This document shows positions 52,445-60,414 of a stretch of DNA of 64,000 bases, piece after piece. Source of the DNA: Chryseobacterium hagamense. Its GTDB lineage: Bacteria; Bacteroidota; Bacteroidia; Flavobacteriales; Weeksellaceae. Below the pieces are notes generated by a model, which did no database searches, was not told the DNA's origin, and worked only from the letters and a program-made list of their open reading frames with translations. The stretch lies in NCBI RefSeq assembly GCF_007991455.1, contig NZ_BJYJ01000005.1:124001-188000 (forward strand), read 5' to 3'. A program made the translations under genes and the position numbers. How positions within the stretch are numbered: the first letter of the stretch is position 1; each line of letters opens with the position of its first letter.

Positions 52445-53688
52445 TATGCCTGTTGCTTTTCCGTTTTTATAAACTCGGCCAAATTTTTTATCGCCGTATT
52501 ATGTATTCTTACGAAAGTATTCTTTTTGTTCCAGACGTAGCCGGCCAGCACGGCGCAGATTTTCCTCTTCACATCCGGGTTTTCCGGCTGGTGGAAAAAC
52601 AGCTCCTGGAGATTTCCGGTATACCACTCCTTTACATAAGTCGTGAAAACATTTACACCGTACAAAATATAATCCGAATATTCTTTCTGCCAGTCGATGG
52701 TTTCACCGTTCAGCTGGCGTAAGGCTAATTTGGCGGCCAGCATCCCGGATTCCGTGGCAAAAGCCATCCCCGAAGAGAAAACGGGATCCAGAAATTCGGA
52801 AGCATTACCTGTCAGGGCAAACCCGTCGCCGAATAATGTTTTTACCGAGCAGGAATAATCTTTCAGATGCTTCGGCTCAAAAAGGAATTCCACATCCCCA
52901 AAGCGCTTTACGTAATAATCCGACAAAGAAATGGCTTTTCTTAAAGCTTCCGCCGCATCGCCGTTTTCGGATAATCTGTCGATATATTCGGTAGGTCCGA
53001 CAATGCCGACACTGGTATTTCCGTTGGAGAAAGGGATTACCCAAAGCCACACTTCGGTTTCGATGATATCAAATGAAATCAGGGTTCCTTCAGTGCCCTC
53101 TTCCCGGTTGATATCCTTTACATGAGAGAAGATCGCAGAGTGGGGCGATAGCTTCGACGGCTTTTCAAGATCCAGCAGCCTGGGCAGTACCCTTCCGTAG
53201 CCGCTGGAATCAATAACGAATTTAGCATGAATTTCTTTTGTTTCGCCGTCTTTCGTTTTTACAGTCGTTACAGAATCTGTTCCGTTGAATTCAATACCGG
53301 TGACTTCGGTTTCAAATTCCAGGTCAACGCCCTTGTTGATCACTTCCTGAGCCAGAACATTATCAAAATCCGCTCTCGGAACCTGCCAGGTCCAGTCCCA
53401 GCCTTCCCCGAATTTATTGCTGAAATCAAAAATGCACACTTCGTTGCCTCTTAAAAAACGGGCGCCCAGTTTTTTCTCGAAGCCCATTTTATCCAGGGCC
53501 GGGAACAGGCCGGCTTCATCAAAATGGTCCATTACCCGCGGAATAAGGCTTTCCCCGACCACCAGTCTGGGAAACTTCGTTTTTTCAACAACTTTTACGC
53601 TGACGTTGTTCTTCTTTAAGTATGAAGAAGATACGCACCCGGAAGGCCCGGCGCCGATTACAAGAACGTCAACAAATTCTTTGCTCAT
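52444..53688 (-). CDS. FAD-dependent monooxygenase/halogenase-type enzyme of the pigment cluster
   Basis: A 414-aa flavoprotein of the tryptophan-halogenase/geranylgeranyl-reductase group: FAD-binding VLVIGAGPSGCVSSS (residues 9-22), VVGESLIPRVMDHF (the GES/LxP motif of this group), WQVPRADFDNVL and SGMAFATESGMLAAKLAL near the C-terminus with the second FAD motif GDGFALTGNASEFLDP. The halogenase WxWxIP signature is changed to VWLWVIPF, so W-x-W-x-I-P is only partly kept. In flexirubins the aryl ring is hydroxylated or chlorinated, and this enzyme is a good candidate. It is divergent from the ammonia-lyase gene. Confidence 0.82.
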   Translation of the reverse strand: MSKEFVDVLVIGAGPSGCVSSSYLKKNNVSVKVVEKTKFPRLVVGESLIPRVMDHFDEAGLFPALDKMGFEKKLGARFLRGNEVCIFDFSNKFGEGWDWTWQVPRADFDNVLAQEVINKGVDLEFETEVTGIEFNGTDSVTTVKTKDGETKEIHAKFVIDSSGYGRVLPRLLDLEKPSKLSPHSAIFSHVKDINREEGTEGTLISFDIIETEVWLWVIPFSNGNTSVGIVGPTEYIDRLSENGDAAEALRKAISLSDYYVKRFGDVEFLFEPKHLKDYSCSVKTLFGDGFALTGNASEFLDPVFSSGMAFATESGMLAAKLALRQLNGETIDWQKEYSDYILYGVNVFTTYVKEWYTGNLQELFFHQPENPDVKRKICAVLAGYVWNKKNTFVRIHNTAIKNLAEFIKTEKQQA

Positions 53689-53716
53689 CTTGATTTTTTA
53701 TTTTAATAATAACTTC

Positions 53717-53724
53717 TATCTTTG
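53717..53724 (+). promoter_or_regulatory. Flavobacterial -7 box for the ammonia-lyase operon
   Basis: TATCTTTG matches TAnnTTTG in the 98-nt divergent region, 62 nt before the ATG at 53787. No TTG at the right spacing was found. Confidence 0.45.
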
Positions 53725-53786
53725 CCGCAAAATTAATGACAATTAATTAATAATTACAAAATTATCTTCTTATTACTTTTTAATTA

Positions 53787-55307
53787 ATGAAAATAAATAA
53801 CTTTTTAACACTGAGCGACTTTAAAAAAGTCATCATGGAGAATGAAAAAATAGAACTGGATGAAACGCTTCTTTCCAGAGTGGATGAAAGTTTCCTGTTT
53901 CTGAAAGAATTTTCAAAAAATAAAGTAATATACGGAGTGAATACGGGCTTCGGACCGATGGCCCAGTTCAAAATAAGCGACGAAGATACGCATCAGCTTC
54001 AGTACAACCTGATCCGGAGCCATTCTTCCGGAATGGGAAACCCGCTTCCTGCCGATGAAGCAAAGGCCTGTATGCTGGCGAGGCTGAATACGCTGTCTCT
54101 CGGAAAGTCCGGTGTCCATCAGTCGGTAGTTAATCTTCTTAAAGAATTAATAAACAAGGATATTACACCGTTGATCTTTGAACACGGCGGAGTAGGCGCA
54201 AGCGGTGATTTGGTGCAGCTGGCCCACCTGGCTCTGGTACTGATCGGAGAAGGGGAAGTCTTTTACAAGGGAGAAAGAAAACCGACGAAAGAAATATTTG
54301 AAGCGGAAGGACTGGAGCCGATCCGGGTGGAAATCCGTGAAGGGCTGGCCCTGATGAACGGAACTTCCGTGATGTCCGGGATTGGTGTGGTGAATGCACA
54401 TAAAGCGAATCAGTTAACTGATATTTCTTTAAAATTATCCTGTGCGATTAATGAGATTGTCCAGGCTTACGACGACCATTTATCGGAAGTGCTGAACGGA
54501 ACCAAGCTTCATGCCGGCCAGCAGAAAGTGGCTGCGAAAATGCGGACCCATCTGTCCGACAGCAAGCTGATCCGGAAAAGAGCCGACCATTTATATACGC
54601 ATTTTGAAGAACAGGAAAAAGTCTTTAAAGAAAAGGTTCAGGAATATTACTCTTTGCGGTGTGTGCCTCAGATTCTGGGTCCTGTGCTTGATACGCTGGA
54701 ATATACCGAAGCCGTACTGGAAAACGAGATCAATTCTGCCAATGATAATCCGATCATCAATGTGGAGGACCAGCACGTTTACCACGGCGGAAATTTCCAT
54801 GGCGATTATATTTCACTGGAAATGGACAAGCTGAAAATCGTAGTTACAAAACTGACGATGCTCGCAGAAAGACAGCTGAATTATCTTTTAAACTCTAAAA
54901 TCAACGAGATTCTGCCTCCGTTTGTGAATCTCGGAAAATTAGGCTTCAATTTCGGAATGCAGGGCGTGCAGTTTACGGCTACTTCCACTACGGCGGAAAG
55001 CCAGATGCTCTCCAACCCGATGTATGTTCACAGTATCCCGAATAACAATGACAATCAGGATATCGTAAGCATGGGAACCAATGCGGCGGTCATCTGCCGG
55101 AAAGTGATCGAAAATGCTTTTGAAGTATTGACGATTGAAGCCATCACCATCGTTCAGGCAATCGAATATCTTGGCTTTCAGGATCAAATCTCATCGGCTA
55201 CAAAAGAACTGTATGACAAAATAAGAAAGATTATTCCCGCGTTTTCAAAGGATATGGTGATGTATCCGTACCAGGAAGAGGTGAAAAATTATCTGAAGGG
55301 CTTGTAA
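53787..55307 (+). CDS. Aromatic amino acid ammonia-lyase (tyrosine ammonia-lyase type)
   Basis: A 506-aa HAL/PAL/TAL-family enzyme. The MIO cofactor tripeptide Ala138-Ser139-Gly140 lies in HGGVGASGDLVQL. YGVNTGFGPMAQ near residue 50, NLIRSHSSGMG, ALMNGTSVMSG, and QDIVSMGTNAA are other family landmarks. In a flexirubin cluster it is expected to convert tyrosine to p-coumarate, the aryl starter, rather than degrade histidine; no hutU/hutI genes are near. Flavobacterium johnsoniae has a characterised TAL of this type. Substrate is inferred. Confidence 0.9.
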   Translation: MKINNFLTLSDFKKVIMENEKIELDETLLSRVDESFLFLKEFSKNKVIYGVNTGFGPMAQFKISDEDTHQLQYNLIRSHSSGMGNPLPADEAKACMLARLNTLSLGKSGVHQSVVNLLKELINKDITPLIFEHGGVGASGDLVQLAHLALVLIGEGEVFYKGERKPTKEIFEAEGLEPIRVEIREGLALMNGTSVMSGIGVVNAHKANQLTDISLKLSCAINEIVQAYDDHLSEVLNGTKLHAGQQKVAAKMRTHLSDSKLIRKRADHLYTHFEEQEKVFKEKVQEYYSLRCVPQILGPVLDTLEYTEAVLENEINSANDNPIINVEDQHVYHGGNFHGDYISLEMDKLKIVVTKLTMLAERQLNYLLNSKINEILPPFVNLGKLGFNFGMQGVQFTATSTTAESQMLSNPMYVHSIPNNNDNQDIVSMGTNAAVICRKVIENAFEVLTIEAITIVQAIEYLGFQDQISSATKELYDKIRKIIPAFSKDMVMYPYQEEVKNYLKGL

Positions 55308-55370
55308 CTTCCGGCTTAAAGAAGTGGTCATAAAAATAGATACAAAAACTAAAACTTACATACGCAACAC

Positions 55371-56102
55371 ATGAAATGTGCAATCATCACAGGCGGCTCC
55401 AGGGGAATCGGAAGAGCAATCTGTATCAAACTGGCAGAAGAGAAAAATTACCACCTGCTGATCAATTATACCTCCAACGAAGCGGCGGCAAAAGAAACGC
55501 TGGCTAAAGTTGAAGAACTGGGTGCTACAGGAGAGATCCTGAAATTCGATGTCGGCAATGCCGGAGAAACACAAAGTATTTTAACCCAATGGCAGGAAAA
55601 CAATCCGGAAGCACTCGTTGAGGTGATTGTAAACAATGCCGGAATTACCCGGGACGGACTTTTCATGTGGATGCCGAGCGAGGACTGGAATGCCGTAATC
55701 AACACCAGCCTGAACGGGTTTTTTAATGTAACCAACTTCTTTATCCAGAAGCTGCTGCGCAACAAATACGGAAGGATCATCAATATGGTTTCTGTTTCCG
55801 GCGTAAAAGGGACGGCCGGGCAGACGAATTATTCTGCGGCCAAAGGGGCCCTGGTAGGGGCCACAAAAGCCTTAGCGCAGGAAGTGGCAAAAAGAAATAT
55901 TACCGTCAATGCGGTAGCCCCCGGGTTCATCAAAACGGATATGACGCAGGAATTCAATGAAGATGAACTGAAAGCCATGATCCCGGCCAACCGGTTCGGT
56001 GAAGCGGAAGAGGTAGCGGATCTGGTGGCCTTTTTAGCCTCGAAAAAATCATCGTACATCACCGGCGAAGTCATTAATATTAACGGAGGAATCTACTCAT
56101 AA
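55371..56102 (+). CDS. fabG: 3-oxoacyl-ACP reductase (FabG-like)
   Basis: A 243-aa short-chain dehydrogenase. The NAD(P)-binding TGGSRGIGRAICIKLA is at residue 6, NNAGITRDG in the middle, and the catalytic Ser-Tyr-Lys set is in MVSVSGVKG and TNYSAAKGAL. It should reduce the beta-keto group on ACP-bound polyene chains, working with the ketosynthase and ACP encoded next. This is a pathway-specific copy; the housekeeping fabG is expected elsewhere. Confidence 0.92.
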   Translation: MKCAIITGGSRGIGRAICIKLAEEKNYHLLINYTSNEAAAKETLAKVEELGATGEILKFDVGNAGETQSILTQWQENNPEALVEVIVNNAGITRDGLFMWMPSEDWNAVINTSLNGFFNVTNFFIQKLLRNKYGRIINMVSVSGVKGTAGQTNYSAAKGALVGATKALAQEVAKRNITVNAVAPGFIKTDMTQEFNEDELKAMIPANRFGEAEEVADLVAFLASKKSSYITGEVININGGIYS

Positions 56103-56107
56103 AATAA

Positions 56108-56212
56108 TATACCAATGTACCAATGTGACAATATACCCATATATCGGTTTGCCAATAGAAGCAGATCGGTCAAAAATTGTTACACGGTTACACCGATAAA
56201 TTGTTACATTTA
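56108..56212 (+). repeat. AT-rich intergenic repeat R2
   Basis: Fills the gap between fabG and the ketosynthase gene: ACCAATGTACCAATGTGACA at the left and GTTACACCGATAAATTGTTA at the right, partly complementary. It resembles R1 and R3. Confidence 0.55.
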
Positions 56213-56216
56213 ATAA

Positions 56217-57437
56217 ATGGAAAACAGGGTTGTCATTACCGGAATGGGAATTTATTCCTGTATCGGAACTTCTTTGGAAGAGGTGAAGGAATCTCTATAT
56301 CAGGGAAAATCCGGTATCTTTTTAGTAGACGAAAGAAAGGAGTTCGGCTTCAGGTCGGGGCTTACGGGCGTTGTTCCCAAGCCGGATCTGAAGAATCTCC
56401 TGAACCGCAGGCAACGGGTGAGCATGGGCGAAGAAAGCGAGTATGCCTATATTGCCACTTTAGATGCCCTGAAGCAGGCAGGGATAGATCAGAACTTTTT
56501 AGATCATAACGAGGTAGGAATTTTATATGGAAACGACAGTGTCTCCAAGGCTGTTGTAGAATCGATAGACATTGCCAGAGAGAAAAAAGATACGACCCTG
56601 ATGGGTTCGGGAGCGATTTTCAAATCGATGAACTCTACAGTGACGATGAATCTTTCAACGATTTTTAAATTAAGGGGAATTAATCTCACCATCAGTGCGG
56701 CATGTGCCAGCGGGTCTCATGCTCTGGGGCTGGCTTTTATGATGATTAAAAACGGCTTCCAGGACATGATCGTGTGCGGAGGCGCACAGGAAACCAATAA
56801 ATATTCGATGGCGAGCTTCGACGGTCTGGGTGTTTTCTCCGTACGGGAAGACGAACCGACGAAAGCTTCCAGGCCTTTTGATTCCGGAAGGGACGGATTG
56901 ATCCCGAGCGGCGGCGGTGCAACGCTGATTGTTGAGAGCCTGGAATCGGCACAGAAAAGAGGGGCGAATATCCTCGCAGAAATCGTAGGGTACGGTTTTT
57001 CTTCAAACGGCGGACATATTTCGACCCCGAATGTAGACGGGCCGGCCCTGGCGATGGGAAGAGCTCTGCAACAGTCGGGCTTAAGCGCTCAGGACATCGA
57101 TTACATCAATGCCCACGCCACTTCTACCCCGATCGGCGATGCCAACGAGGCCAAAGCAATTTACGAAATCTTCGGCGGTGAAGTTCCGGTAAGTTCCACA
57201 AAATCCATGACCGGGCATGAATGCTGGATGGCCGGTGCCAGTGAAGTAATCTACTCGATCCTGATGATGCAGAATGATTTTATCGCCCCCAACATCAACC
57301 TGGAACATCCTGATGATGAAGCCCAAAGGATAAATCTGGTGGCCGAAACAAAAAGTCAAAAAATTGACGTATTTTTGTCGAATTCTTTCGGATTTGGGGG
57401 AACCAACTCCGCATTAATCGTAAAAAAATATAATTAA
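56217..57437 (+). CDS. Beta-ketoacyl-ACP synthase (KAS I/II type)
   Basis: A 406-aa thiolase-fold ketosynthase. The nucleophile is Cys163 in ISAACASGSHALG. The two His are in INAHATSTPIGD and KSMTGHECWMAGA, the second with an unusual ECW after the GH. C-terminal FLSNSFGFGGTNSALIV is typical. It extends the aryl-polyene chain on the ACP encoded 4 nt downstream. It may be a catalytic partner of a chain-length-factor-like KAS outside the window, as aryl-polyene clusters normally have two. Confidence 0.92.
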   Translation: MENRVVITGMGIYSCIGTSLEEVKESLYQGKSGIFLVDERKEFGFRSGLTGVVPKPDLKNLLNRRQRVSMGEESEYAYIATLDALKQAGIDQNFLDHNEVGILYGNDSVSKAVVESIDIAREKKDTTLMGSGAIFKSMNSTVTMNLSTIFKLRGINLTISAACASGSHALGLAFMMIKNGFQDMIVCGGAQETNKYSMASFDGLGVFSVREDEPTKASRPFDSGRDGLIPSGGGATLIVESLESAQKRGANILAEIVGYGFSSNGGHISTPNVDGPALAMGRALQQSGLSAQDIDYINAHATSTPIGDANEAKAIYEIFGGEVPVSSTKSMTGHECWMAGASEVIYSILMMQNDFIAPNINLEHPDDEAQRINLVAETKSQKIDVFLSNSFGFGGTNSALIVKKYN

Positions 57438-57441
57438 AAAC

Positions 57442-57696
57442 ATGGAAAGGGAGAAAATTATCGCGATCGTTAATGATTTTTTAGTGAATGAATTTGAGGT
57501 GGACGGTGATGAGATCAGCAACGAGGCCAACCTGAAAACAACACTTGGGCTGGACAGCCTGGATTATATTGATATGGTGGTGGTTATCGAATCCAATTTC
57601 GGTGTAAAGCTTGGCGAAGCCGACTTCAAAAAGATGGTGACGTTTGATGATTTCTATACCACGATTGAAAATAAGATCACAGAAAAAAATAAATAA
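57442..57696 (+). CDS. Acyl carrier protein of the pigment cluster
   Basis: An 84-aa ACP with the phosphopantetheine site Ser39 in TLGLDSLDYIDMV and an acidic helical body (FGVKLGEADFKKMVTFDDFY). It is distinct from the usual fatty-acid ACP (the motif is DSLDYIDM instead of DSLDTVEL), as expected for a dedicated carrier. It starts 4 nt after the ketosynthase stop. Confidence 0.93.
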   Translation: MEREKIIAIVNDFLVNEFEVDGDEISNEANLKTTLGLDSLDYIDMVVVIESNFGVKLGEADFKKMVTFDDFYTTIENKITEKNK

Positions 57697-57701
57697 TATA
57701 T

Positions 57702-57796
57702 GAATGTAACATTGTAATAATATAACAATTTACCAATGCTTCATTGAATAATTGTTAAACTGTTACATCGGTATATTGCTACATTATTAAAACTAA
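57702..57796 (+). repeat. AT-rich intergenic repeat R3
   Basis: Fills the gap between the ACP and acyltransferase genes. AATGTAACATTGTAATAATA at the left is near-complementary to TGTTACATCGGTATATTGCT at the right, so the transcript can form a long imperfect hairpin. Shares TTTACCAATGCTT, ATTGTTAAA and CTACATTATTA with R1. Confidence 0.6.
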
Positions 57797-57800
57797 TACT

Positions 57801-58685
57801 ATGAACAAATGGAAAGGTAAGTCCAGAGGAACCATCCTGGGATACAGGATTTTTGTCTGGTGCATCAGAAACATGGGTATCCGGAGTTCATATGCCGTCC
57901 TGTACTTTGTCGCTTTCTACTATTTCCTGTTCGAGAAAAAGAGCAATACCTATTACCGCTATTATTTCAGCCAGAGGCTGAAATACAGATACTGGAAAAC
58001 CAAATTATCCTTATTTAAAAATTACTTTACCTTCGGAACGGTATTGATCGATAAAACGGCGATTTCGGCCGGATTACGCGATAAATACACTTATGAATTC
58101 GACGGAATCGAAAATCTCAGGAATCTTCTGGCCGAAAAAAAAGGCGGCGTGCTCATCAGTGCCCACATCGGGAATTTTGAAATTGCGGAACATTTCTTTG
58201 CCGATATCGATTTCGAATGCCAGATCAATCTGGTGACGACCGATCAGGAGGTTACCGTCATTAAAGAATACCTGGAAAGTGTTTCCGTAAAGGGAAGCAA
58301 TATAAAATTCATCTATGTAAAAGAGGATATGTCCCATATTTTCGAGATCAACGAAGCGTTATCGAAAAATGAGCTGATCTGTTTTACCGGCGACCGTTAT
58401 TTTGAGGGTTCCAAGTTCCTGGAAGGTGAACTGCTCGGAAAAACGGCAAAATTCCCGGCCGGGCCTTTCCTGATTGCTTCAAGGCTGGGGGTTCCGGTGG
58501 TGTATGTATATGTAATGAAAGAAAAGAACCTTCATTACCATTTGTATGCAAGGGTAGCCCAAAACGTTAAAAAGCGCGATGCCCAGGGGCTTCTCAATTC
58601 CTATATCCAAAATCTGGAATCCATGATCAGGAAATATCCCCTTCAATGGTTCAATTATTTCGATTTTTGGGATGATATTGATTAA
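57801..58685 (+). CDS. Acyltransferase, LpxL/HtrB-like
   Basis: A 294-aa inner-membrane protein with one N-terminal hydrophobic segment (SYAVLYFVAFYYFLF) and the lysophospholipid acyltransferase motif in VLISAHIGNFEIAEHFF (HxGxxE, the H-x4-D/E box) and later KFPAGPFLIASRLGVPVVYVYV. In the flexirubin setting it is thought to attach the aryl-polyene carboxylate to the dialkylresorcinol or a lipid. Assigned to the cluster by position between the ACP and the desaturase. Confidence 0.87.
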   Translation: MNKWKGKSRGTILGYRIFVWCIRNMGIRSSYAVLYFVAFYYFLFEKKSNTYYRYYFSQRLKYRYWKTKLSLFKNYFTFGTVLIDKTAISAGLRDKYTYEFDGIENLRNLLAEKKGGVLISAHIGNFEIAEHFFADIDFECQINLVTTDQEVTVIKEYLESVSVKGSNIKFIYVKEDMSHIFEINEALSKNELICFTGDRYFEGSKFLEGELLGKTAKFPAGPFLIASRLGVPVVYVYVMKEKNLHYHLYARVAQNVKKRDAQGLLNSYIQNLESMIRKYPLQWFNYFDFWDDID

Positions 58686-58854
58686 TTTTCCTACTTTTAC
58701 CCAAAATAAAAACTAATATTTAACTTACCATTAACGGTTATGAATTGATCTGTAAACTGCAGTTACTGCAGGCCCCTGCCGGATATTTATTGCTTTGTGA
58801 ATGTACATATTCATTGTTGCTCAACTTCTTGCAGGCTTTACTTCATTCATAATC

Positions 58855-60414
58855 ATGGCTAACACTTTTTCCTTGAACAAAGAATTCGACATACTGGTAA
58901 TCGGCAGCGGATTGGGAGGTCTTGTTTCGGCGCTTGTACTCGCCAAAGAAGGCCTGAAAGTCTGCGTCCTGGAGAAAAATAACCAGTATGGCGGCAACCT
59001 TCAGACCTTTTCCCGTGACAAGCTGATTTTCGATACCGGTGTCCATTATCTGGGCGGGCTGTCCAAAGGGCAGAACCTGCATCAGTATTTCTCCTATCTC
59101 GGGATCATGGACGATCTGCAGCTTGAGCAGATGGCTGACGACGGTTATGACAGAATAACTTTCGGCGATCATCAGACCGAATATCCGCATGCCCAGGGCT
59201 ATGACAATTTTGTGGAGCAACTGGCTCAGCATTTCCCTGAAGAACGGGAAAACCTGCAGAATTACTGTGAAGAAATCCAGAGGGTCTGCAGCCAGTTTCC
59301 CAGATATAACCTGGTAGGAAAAGAAAACTACAACGAAGAAATCCTACATCTCAATACCAGAAGGTTTATAGAATCCATCACCCCTAACAGGACCCTTCAG
59401 TCGGTTTTACTGGGCTCGAATTTCTTATACGCCGGAGATTCTGAAAATGTACCCTTTTATGTACACGCCTTAACCGTAAACTCGTATATCCAGAGTGCCT
59501 ATAAATGTACACAGGGAGGAAGCCAGATTTCGAAGCTGCTGATCCGGAGGCTTCGTGAACACGGCGCAGAAGTTCATAAACATTCCGAAGTTTCAGAATT
59601 CATCTTCAATGAAAATCAGGTCCTGACGGGTGTGAAAACTTCGGCAGGTAAAGAATACCGTGCAAAAAATTTTATTTCCAATATAGAAATCCGTTCTGCC
59701 ATCAACCTGATCGGAGAGGACCGCTTAAAGAAATCTTTCCTGAACCGGATCAAGAGCTGGGAACCGGTATCCTCCTGTTTCAGCGTTTACCTGGTGCTGA
59801 AGCCACAGGCCATTCCGGAATTCAATTACAATATTTACCATTTTTCCAATGAGGAATCGGTGTGGAATGCACACCGGTATCAAAAAAATGCCTGGCCGGA
59901 GAACTATATGCTGTCTTCAACGCGGTCTAAACGCCACCCGGATTTTGCCGAAAGCCTGACGGTTATTTCCTATATGGATTTTGACGAAGTGGAAGCCTGG
60001 AAAAATACGTTCAACACCGTGGTGGAAGAGCAGGACCGTGGGGAAGGTTATGAAAAATTCAAGCTCGAAAAAGCGGAAAAGATGATTGCTGCCGTGGAAA
60101 AGAAAATCCCGGATCTAAGAAAGTCAGTTAAAAGAATATACACCTCGTCGCCTTTGTCGTACAGGGATTATATCGGAAGTTTTAACGGGAATATGTACGG
60201 CTATATGAAAAGCTCGGAAAATCCCCTTAAAACCATGGTCTCTCCGAAAACAAAGATCGACAACCTCTTTTTAACGGGGCAATCGGTGAACATGCACGGG
60301 ATTTTAGGCTGTACCATCGGGGCTTTCAATACCTGCGGGGAAATCCTTGGCAAAGAAGTGGTTGATGAACGTCTGATCCAACTGATTAATAAAAATAATG
60401 GTGAAGAAAATTAG
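58855..60414 (+). CDS. Phytoene desaturase/isomerase-like FAD oxidoreductase
   Basis: A 519-aa flavoprotein with the dinucleotide motif VIGSGLGGLVSALVLAKEG and VLEKNNQYGGNLQTFS at the N-terminus, and a C-terminal FAD motif LFLTGQSVNMHGILGCTIGA. This is the CrtI/retinol-saturase/CrtISO type. In a flexirubin-type cluster it may set or isomerise double bonds of the polyene. Start: MANTFSLNKEF at 58855; the frame opens at 58801 with 18 extra hydrophobic residues, which are not typical of this fold but cannot be excluded. Confidence 0.85.
   Translation: MANTFSLNKEFDILVIGSGLGGLVSALVLAKEGLKVCVLEKNNQYGGNLQTFSRDKLIFDTGVHYLGGLSKGQNLHQYFSYLGIMDDLQLEQMADDGYDRITFGDHQTEYPHAQGYDNFVEQLAQHFPEERENLQNYCEEIQRVCSQFPRYNLVGKENYNEEILHLNTRRFIESITPNRTLQSVLLGSNFLYAGDSENVPFYVHALTVNSYIQSAYKCTQGGSQISKLLIRRLREHGAEVHKHSEVSEFIFNENQVLTGVKTSAGKEYRAKNFISNIEIRSAINLIGEDRLKKSFLNRIKSWEPVSSCFSVYLVLKPQAIPEFNYNIYHFSNEESVWNAHRYQKNAWPENYMLSSTRSKRHPDFAESLTVISYMDFDEVEAWKNTFNTVVEEQDRGEGYEKFKLEKAEKMIAAVEKKIPDLRKSVKRIYTSSPLSYRDYIGSFNGNMYGYMKSSENPLKTMVSPKTKIDNLFLTGQSVNMHGILGCTIGAFNTCGEILGKEVVDERLIQLINKNNGEEN

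Noticed and set aside
53787-55307. Histidine ammonia-lyase of histidine breakdown (hutH)
   Set aside because: The family match is real, but no hut genes are near and the aryl-polyene context favours a tyrosine ammonia-lyase; the substrate stays inferred.
58754-58763. AACTGCAGTT perfect palindrome upstream of the CrtI-like gene, considered as an operator
   Set aside because: Ten bases only, single copy, no regulator gene nearby; too weak to list as a site.
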